Source: Solea solea (lineage: Eukaryota; Chordata; Actinopteri; Pleuronectiformes; Soleidae). Taken from it: a DNA stretch of 64,000 nt. The notes beneath the pieces were generated by a model. That model saw only the letters and a list, made by a program, of their open reading frames with translations. It had not been told where the DNA came from and made no database searches. Positions 58,101 through 64,000 of this stretch are shown here, in pieces; position 1 is the first letter of the stretch; each line of letters starts with the position of its first letter. The stretch covers positions 8,313,654 to 8,377,653 of the forward strand of contig NC_081149.1 in the NCBI RefSeq assembly GCF_958295425.1, in the 5' to 3' direction. Position numbers and translations under genes: made by a program.

Positions 58101-61100
58101 ACACAGGCAAGTTGAGAGCTTCCGAGCCTTAATCCTCTTGGCTTCATTATAACACACTGAGCTTTTAAAGAGATCACAGTATAGACGACTTCTGCTGGTT
58201 TTAATTTCACACCAATAGACCTAATTATCGCATTTTCCCTGGTCCACGGCATTGTGGCTGACACAGGAAAGTTCATCTGCACTGAGAAGGAAAACCTACT
58301 GCGAATCTCGCCCAACTTTATCAGCACGAAATAAAAAAGACTTTCACCGATCGAGGCTAATTAGGAGTAACAATACAATGTGCTGAAATGGACGAGGTGA
58401 GCACATTAGTGAGCCTAAAACTGTGATGAACACATGCATCGTTGATAACTATGGATTGAGGGCCAGGGGAAAAAGTGTTGAATCCACAGAATACAACAGG
58501 TTACCTGTCCTCCCGCTTCTTTGTGCAGCTGATGAGGTACTCCGACACTTTCTTGATGTTTTCGAGGTCACCGTTGCAGTAGGAGTGAAGGAGGGGCAGC
58601 CGAGACTGGATGAGGGAGCGCGAGGCCTGGTCCACGCTGCTTTTGTCGTCGCACTGTTGCGAGTCATGGCTGTTGAGCTCCGACTCGGACAGGATCAGGT
58701 CCACCAGGCTGATGAGCTCCTCCGAACTGAGTCGCAGCACAAACTTCTCCGTTTTCTTCTGCACGGACGAAGCGGCAAACACATGACATCATCGGTCATC
58801 ATCAGCAGAAATTCACATTTCATGACCGACACGTGTTTGAAAATGTGAACTTACTTGAGGGATCTTCTGGTCACGTCCTTGCCAGATTCGTGGGATGTGG
58901 CTGCAGGCCCACAGGAAATCCAGGGCTGATGATGGGTCCAGTCTATAAAAAAAAACCATACAGCTATTTAAAAAAATTTCCTAATATAGGATACAATCTG
59001 TGCCTAAGAAACAGTAAATAAAGATGTACTTGTAGTCTCGCCGCTTGCCGAGAAGAGCGCTGATGCACTGCAGGAGGGTCGACCAGTTTGACTGATGTGT
59101 GAGCAAGGCCAGCAGATAGGGTCTGTAAGCAGGGGTGCCTCGAACCTTAAGTGGAGACACGGCACGTACTGTAAGGACGCATCACTGACACCGAGGAAAC
59201 ACATTTATCTTCAGCGTGGAGTATAATCTCTGCCTGGCACGGTTTATCTCACCTTGTTGAGGGTGAACAGCAGTTTCTGCTGAAGGTCCGGACACACCGA
59301 AGTGACTTCTGGGTCAAGATGTTCCAGCCAATCGACGAGAAGCCCAGAGCTCAGTCCAGACTTTGTCACCTCACAGCTGCAGGGAAAGGTTAAAGCTGAA
59401 CGGTTACTTACTACAGAGATGTGACTAAACGTCACAACACTCCGCTCCTGTAGCCTTAATCGTGACCTCAGAGGGAAACCATGCACAATACAACTAAAAA
59501 TAAAATGGATACGACATGTTTCAGACGGTAGTGTCTCATGTCTCAGTTTTGGGATCAATAACGTTCAATAGAGTGAATCCATCCATACAATAATCCCTAA
59601 AATGTGCAGGAATGTCCTTGACCGTCTTGTTTTGTCCACCCACTGAAATTATTCAGTTTTAACGATTTCTTTGTTACATGGAGCAAAGAAACAAGAAAAT
59701 ATTCACATTTAAGGAGCTGGAAAAATGTAATTATCATGTTATCATTGCAGCTCTATTATCTATCTATCCATCTATGTATGACATGAAGTGCTATCGCTCT
59801 ATTGACACCAGGGTTGGGTGTCTTGGGCATATTATGCTGATGATTTTGCTGCAGGCCACCATCAGTACAAGAACTGGTGAGGATATGATTTGAGCTGGTA
59901 TATGTGTGCAACAGCTTTATGTAAGGTTGTCCTTTATACCTGGCATTAAATTGCATCCTGAATGAGTCTCCTGTGACCACTCGAGATTCAATCTCACTTC
60001 CCTACACTATATGCAAATAATCACGACTGCCATTTGTGTTTGTGAAGAGCGAATGATGATGCTTTTACCTGGTGTGAATTTAAAGATGTGAGAAACAAAG
60101 AGAGTGTGAATAAATATAATATAAAAAGGTAGCAGTTGCTTTTTGTGGGTGCTTTGACATTGACTTTGGCTTTGACTCTCATGGAGGGAGATCAGTACAT
60201 AAGGAAAATAAAAGGACAAAAAATAACTAAGTAAAAAAGACAATGCACTGCAATGCAATGCATCTCCACACTTCAATCTAGAAACACACACGAGACAATG
60301 TACGAGCGACCTCGATGCACCTGCCTCTCTGGCAGTGTAGCTGTGAGCCGAACATAGAGAAGAATCTCGGGTATTCCGAGATTTTCACACCAGTGCGATT
60401 CTCGAAAAGCCACAAAAACCAATTAAACGTCCCCGAACCAAATCCAACAGCAGTTTACGAGGAGCCGGGTCACAGACAGTAGGAGCAGCTGCTGTTTGTC
60501 AACTGCTCCTGTGACTGTCAGATATTTGTGTTTCTTGCATGACTTGAGAGGAAAATACAAATTGCCGTGCTCACTTGTTGGAATCCACTTCCTTCTTCAC
60601 AGCTCGCTCCTCACTTTCCTGGAGCAGCAAGGAAATCACCATAGCAACAGGGCCGGCTGTCCCGTTCTGTGTACCCACAGTCATCAGCAGAGACAGTAGC
60701 TCCTCCAAATATGGTGACTTCACTTCCATCAGCCCGTGTAACACTGGAAAATAATAACAACACTCATAAAAACTGCAGTCTTAGTAACAGATCATGGATC
60801 TGCTTGATCCTTCTTTAGTGTTTTCAATTAGTTTTTTGTAAAACCCATTAAATTTACCTGTGCCTTAAAAGCAGCCAAATGTATTACAACAAAATTTTAT
60901 ATAAAGTGAACTATACTGACATATACATACAGTATATATATAAGTTTTAGTGTCTTAGCAACATTTCTGAGGTTTCTGAGAGCAAAAGTGCATTTGTAAT
61001 AATTGGCACATTAATAAATAAGAACCGCCCACTGCCGATTATCTAGGTATAACAATATACATGTGCACACATGTGCAGTCAGTGCAATCAATGCCACAGT

Positions 61101-63969
61101 TATTATCAACAACACTTACAATGGATCTTCTCCTGAAAACTAATACCTTGATTTCAATGCTAGTCAACTCAAAAGAAGAAATAATTGTTATTTTTACTTG
61201 ATAAGTTAAGACAACAAAGAGAAATGTCTGATCGGCCAGTTTAAACAAATTTTTTATGCACATTTCTGTATATAACATAATTCCAAGAATACCTTTGCCA
61301 ATGAGCTCTGCTTCTGCGTTACATCTGTCCCCAGCTTTCAGCATCGCAATGATGGCTCTCAGCGGCACCTCAGTGTCTCCGCGATACGCCAGGGCCTCAG
61401 CCAGGTGGAGGAAACCTGTCCGCACTGCAGGACAAAGACACTTCATCACTCTCTGTATACATGAGTTGGATGAATCGGCATCTAAATAGGACGAAAATCT
61501 GAGGTGCTGCTCACCGTCCGCGTGCCTGTGATTGTGGGAACTCTGCCCAGCGAAGGACCTGAGCAAAGTCTTCAGAGGCCCCGCCTCCACAGTCGGATTG
61601 TCTAACCAGATTAACATCTCGACTGTGACCTTGAGGAACAGCGAGGAGAAAGAAATGTCCTGGGACACGAGGCGCTGGGAAGGAAAGAGAAACTTTGAGC
61701 AAGAGAAAACAGACAAAAAAAACACTGTAAATTCCGTGTTGTGATGAATCAGCACATTGAGCCTTACCTGATAGAGGTGAAGCTGGCGCATGAGAGGACA
61801 GGAGAGGGCATGGCTGCGGTGCATTGACATGACAATTGGCCCTGCGTGGGCAGATGTGAGCAGGGCAGCGATGGCCTGAAGGAGGCGAAATGCCAAACTG
61901 CACTGCTGGACTTGGCCCTGTTTGGCCCGCATCAGCTCTTTGGCCAGGGCTTGCTGCAGGGCCAGAGAGAGCTGGCTGGGGGGCGGACCAGGCCAGCGAG
62001 GGTCCACCTTCAAGGGGAATATCTGTCAAAGTAAAAGAAACAGAAACATTAACTAATCTGACCTGGTTACGGTAAAAGTAACAATTTACTGCACAGACAC
62101 GGGAAACAGTGAGAGCAGAGATAATCTCTACCTGAAGCAACATTCCAGTCAGATCATCTTCAGGTCCGACCACAGGAAGCTGAGAGGCTGCTCTCATTTT
62201 CACAGAGCTGTGGGGCGTTTCCACGGTAACCTTGACCTTACTTGTATCAGCGGAGTCTGTTTCAGGGTGATGTAATAAAAATATTGAGAAGCAATAAAGT
62301 CACCTAACATTCAACAAAAGCAATCAAAGAAAGAATTTCCGTGTTTTATTATTGTGATATCTTTTCTAAACCGTGGTTCTTTTTACCCTGAGTGAGAGCA
62401 TTTATAAAGAAACAAAGAAGAAAGATCGACATAAAGAGATTCTGTCATTAATTTTAAACTATAAACTGCACTTTTACTTTACCATGGCTTAAAATTCAAT
62501 GAAAATGTCACTGATAACATTATCAACGGTCACCCTTCAGCTTGACTGGAGCTGCACTAATAAAGTTAGAAATCAATGAGTGTTTAACTGAGGCAATTAT
62601 TTTTTATTATCTATTTTTAGTTGGCATTGCCCAGAAATAACCATTTGGAAGATTAACTCGCTGACCTCTCTCAGTTGGAAGAGAGGAGCTCAGTAATGAA
62701 TGGAAAGTGTGCCCCCCGGTGGCCCCTCGCTCGTGCTGCACCTCCACCAGGTGTGCCATGTAGTCTGTAGCAGAGGAAATAAAAAAAAAAAATTTAAAAA
62801 ATTAGATCAGTCATACCAACTTTACAACAAACCTCACAATTATTTTAAGAGCAGAACAACTGCGGGAGACTCTTTATCTTACGCTTATCCATGATGTTCT
62901 GCTCGAGTGACTGTGGATCATGGGAAACGGCCTGGTCCAGGTATTGCAGAAGTTTACTCATGCTGGACACAGGGATGCCAAAGGACTGAACAAACAGCAG
63001 CAGCTGCTGAGGCTCCAAGTCTTGCAAAGCTGAGGGACACATGTGCAATCATCCATTACAAGTAGGAAATGCAAACAGTACAGTTTTGGTACTTTTGAGA
63101 AGTACAAATCAACATTTTCTGACACACTCTGACAAAAGGATTACTCTGTTCATCGAGAACATAATCAAAACAGACGAATCCGTTCTGAAAACAATCGTTT
63201 TGTGAGCTATGAGACGACGTACCTGCATCAACCAGTCGGGCAACCTCTGACCGGATCATTCTGAGTTTCAACCAGTCAGGCAAGAGAAGTGCCTCCTCTG
63301 ATGTGTCGACCAAGAAGGCAGTGGGAAGAGGTTTCTTATCAGGAAACCAAATGTCCAGAAGATGAAAGAAGTCACTCTCTCCTGTACATATTAAAACACA
63401 CAGACACACACACATTAGTAAACTTGTTCTTTATCAATGCAAATGTCACATCCTGTAAGCACACACAAAGACTACCTTTGGGCGGCCCTAGAGTCAGCAG
63501 GATAACCATGGCATGGACGACAAGGATGTGCATCGTTGCGGTCTCTCCTGTAGTCCACCGCAAAAACACCTGGTCCTGAGATTCAGACTAAAAATACAAA
63601 AGTAAAAGTATGTCAAGTAAAGGTTAGGTGAATTCCCACTCTGGTTTGATATTCCCACCAGCACACACAAAATCTTTCCGCGCTTTAATTGATCCCATTT
63701 AATTATATAAAATAAAAGACCCGTTAAACCAACATTCATTGTGGGGAAATATGGCGTCCAGGCCCAGATACATTTCCATTATAAAGAGGAAAACTGCTCA
63801 CCCAGCTGTAAAGATCCTCGCCCTCCTTGGTTTTCCTCATCCTCCTGATGTACGAAGAGAAGATGTTGAGGAAAGCAGAGAGCATGGCCTCAGACTCGGG
63901 CCTGGAGGAGTGTTTAGAGAAGAGGCTGTTCATGATGGTGGAGCGCTCCACGATCAGCCGGGCAACGTC
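52118..63969 (-). CDS. ints1: Integrator complex subunit 1 (INTS1), C-terminal half, partial
   Basis: Scaffold of the nuclear Integrator complex (snRNA 3'-end cleavage, promoter-proximal Pol II termination). 24 coding exons on the minus strand give the last 1100 residues (3303 nt, phases all consistent); human INTS1 is about 2190. Exons: 63969-63802, 63587-63476, 63381-63223, 63029-62883, 62764-62666, 62256-62132, 62022-61768, 61674-61515, 61424-61293, 60743-60575, 59376-59253, 59145-59030, 58942-58855, 58758-58505, 56634-56505, 55581-55448, 55362-55170, 55048-54924, 54791-54682, 54016-53903, 53802-53732, 53634-53543, 53405-53296, 52233-52118. Hallmarks: FLVDTSEEALLLPDWLKLRM, PRIWQGRDQ, LKSLLAGL, FLPTFMYCMGS, ALRNLPEYVLLCQ. 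The protein is all alpha-helical repeats without catalytic motifs. The 5' part lies beyond the right edge; the exon starting at 63969 has a normal acceptor. Confidence 0.96.
53669..53693. repeat. (CA)n microsatellite in INTS1 intron
   Basis: CA run reading as UG repeat in the INTS1 transcript, ending about 35 bases before the acceptor of exon 53634-53543. Confidence 0.85.
54682..55581 (-). CDS. ints1: INTS1 exons, block 4 (fragment residues 747-933)
   Basis: Exons 55581-55448, 55362-55170, 55048-54924 and 54791-54682. Landmarks are ANLACRKMAVSHPVLLLRHL, HEFRQQNHMTFFSNMLAILE and FINKFLQFTQKYITHDAAAA. The exon 54791-54682 has two possible acceptors in the same frame, 15 bases apart; the upstream one after the polypyrimidine tract is used here. 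The exon ending at 55170 has a weak donor (CAG|GTGGGC) followed by a CA repeat. Confidence 0.94.
55130..55158. repeat. (GT)n microsatellite next to an INTS1 donor
   Basis: GT run that reads as a CA repeat in the INTS1 transcript, starting about 12 bases after the donor of exon 55362-55170. Confidence 0.9.
56505..59145 (-). CDS. ints1: INTS1 exons, block 3 (fragment residues 551-746)
   Basis: Exons 59145-59030, 58942-58855, 58758-58505 and 56634-56505. Landmarks are YRPYLLALLTHQSNWSTLLQ, DFLWACSHIPRIWQGRDQ, EELISLVDLILSESELNS and LIQSRLPLLHSYCNGD. The intron 56635-58504 (1.87 kb) is the largest of the gene in this window and holds a SINE relic. Confidence 0.95.
57105..57200 (-). repeat. Dispersed fish repeat, reverse partial copy
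   Basis: TCTGGGTTCTCCGGTTTCCA CCCACATGTCC and GGTTAATTGGACACTGTAAA TTGCC are the complement of the 6640-6760 wording. Confidence 0.65.
57380..57605 (+). mobile_element. tRNA-derived SINE relic in INTS1 intron
   Basis: The head TGGCCAAGAGGAAAGGAATT GG and GAAGGGTCACTGGCTCCAAT CC resemble Pol III A and B boxes. The body has GAGCAAAGCATCCAATCCCC, ATTGCTCCCCGG, GCTGCCCACTGCTCCTGTG and GGGTTAAATGCAGAGGGCAA ATT, a familiar fish SINE order, followed by a (GT)n tail (57609-57634). Confidence 0.75.
59253..62022 (-). CDS. ints1: INTS1 exons, block 2 (fragment residues 271-550)
   Basis: Exons 62022-61768, 61674-61515, 61424-61293, 60743-60575 and 59376-59253. Landmarks are FPLKVDPRWPGPPPSQLSLA, SMHRSHALSCPLMRQLHLYQ, GLLVDWLEHLDPEVTS. 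A longer open frame runs across the intron before 61424, but family comparison (RHAD joined to VRTGFLHLAEALA) supports the acceptor at 61425. Confidence 0.95.
59605..59770. repeat. Dispersed repeat in INTS1 intron, same family as 24955 and 40840
   Basis: GACCGTCTTGTTTTGTCCAC CCACTG, TTTTAACGATTTCTTTG and GAAAATATTCACATTTAAGG AGCTGG. Confidence 0.65.
62132..63969 (-). CDS. ints1: INTS1 exons, block 1 (fragment residues 1-270)
   Basis: Six exons: 63969-63802, 63587-63476, 63381-63223, 63029-62883, 62764-62666, 62256-62132. Peptide landmarks are LIVERSTIMNSLFS, GETATMHILVVHAMVILLTL, FLVDTSEEALLLPDWLKLRM, LLLFVQSFGIPVSSMSKLLQ and YMAHLVEVQHERGATGG. The acceptor of the third exon is preceded by a UG-rich tract (63398-63415). 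Confidence 0.95.
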
Positions 63970-64000
63970 CTGCAAAAGAGACCAGATTCACGACGGCAAC

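Noticed and set aside
61039..62013. 324-codon minus-strand open frame as one exon
   Set aside because: It runs through two INTS1 introns with good splice sites; family wording jumps exactly at those sites, so only 62022-61768, 61674-61515 and 61424-61293 are coding.

Overview
This looks like about 64 kb of nuclear DNA from a ray-finned (teleost) fish. The evidence is split genes with GT-AG introns, dense microsatellites, long poly(G)/poly(C) runs, many TAATTA-rich non-coding blocks, and relics of typical fish repeats (tRNA-derived SINE, LINE 3' tails, MITE-like inverted repeats). There is no bacterial, phage, CRISPR or organellar content. The species cannot be named from the sequence.

Three protein genes are present, all on the minus strand. 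(1) MICALL2-type gene, 23611-35096: 17 coding exons rebuilt in consistent phase, 748 residues, CH domain, then LIM, then a C-terminal Rab-binding bMERB coiled coil. (2) A compact three-exon PRD-class homeobox gene, 38862-41715: 280 residues, an UNC-4-like homeodomain and a C-terminal OAR motif. (3) The 3' half of INTS1, the Integrator complex scaffold subunit, 52118-63969: 24 coding exons for the last 1100 residues. The rest of INTS1 lies beyond the right edge.

MICALL2 and INTS1 are neighbours in the same orientation in human 7p22.3, where UNCX lies on the far side of MICALL2. The first 23.6 kb here hold no convincing gene. They form a desert of AT-rich, homeodomain-site-rich blocks that resemble conserved non-coding enhancers, probably part of the uncx regulatory landscape, with the true uncx left of the window (inference). 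The homeobox gene between MICALL2 and INTS1 has no counterpart at that place in human as far as I recall. It is the most interesting object here: a candidate second, diverged UNC-4-family gene that has an OAR motif and a tryptophan-to-methionine change at homeodomain position 56.

Layout: 1-23.6 kb gene desert (enhancer-like blocks, two degenerate tandem arrays, MITEs, a perfect 21-bp inverted repeat); 23.6-35.1 kb MICALL2; 35.1-38.9 kb repeat-rich spacer; 38.9-41.7 kb homeobox gene with a TATA-like box at 41988; 41.7-52.1 kb spacer with repeats and further enhancer-like blocks; 52.1-64.0 kb INTS1. MICALL2 acts in Rab8/Rab13 membrane traffic and junction/actin remodelling. INTS1 is in the nuclear Integrator complex (snRNA 3' processing, promoter-proximal attenuation). 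The homeobox protein should be a nuclear transcription factor. Their proximity looks like old synteny, not a shared pathway.
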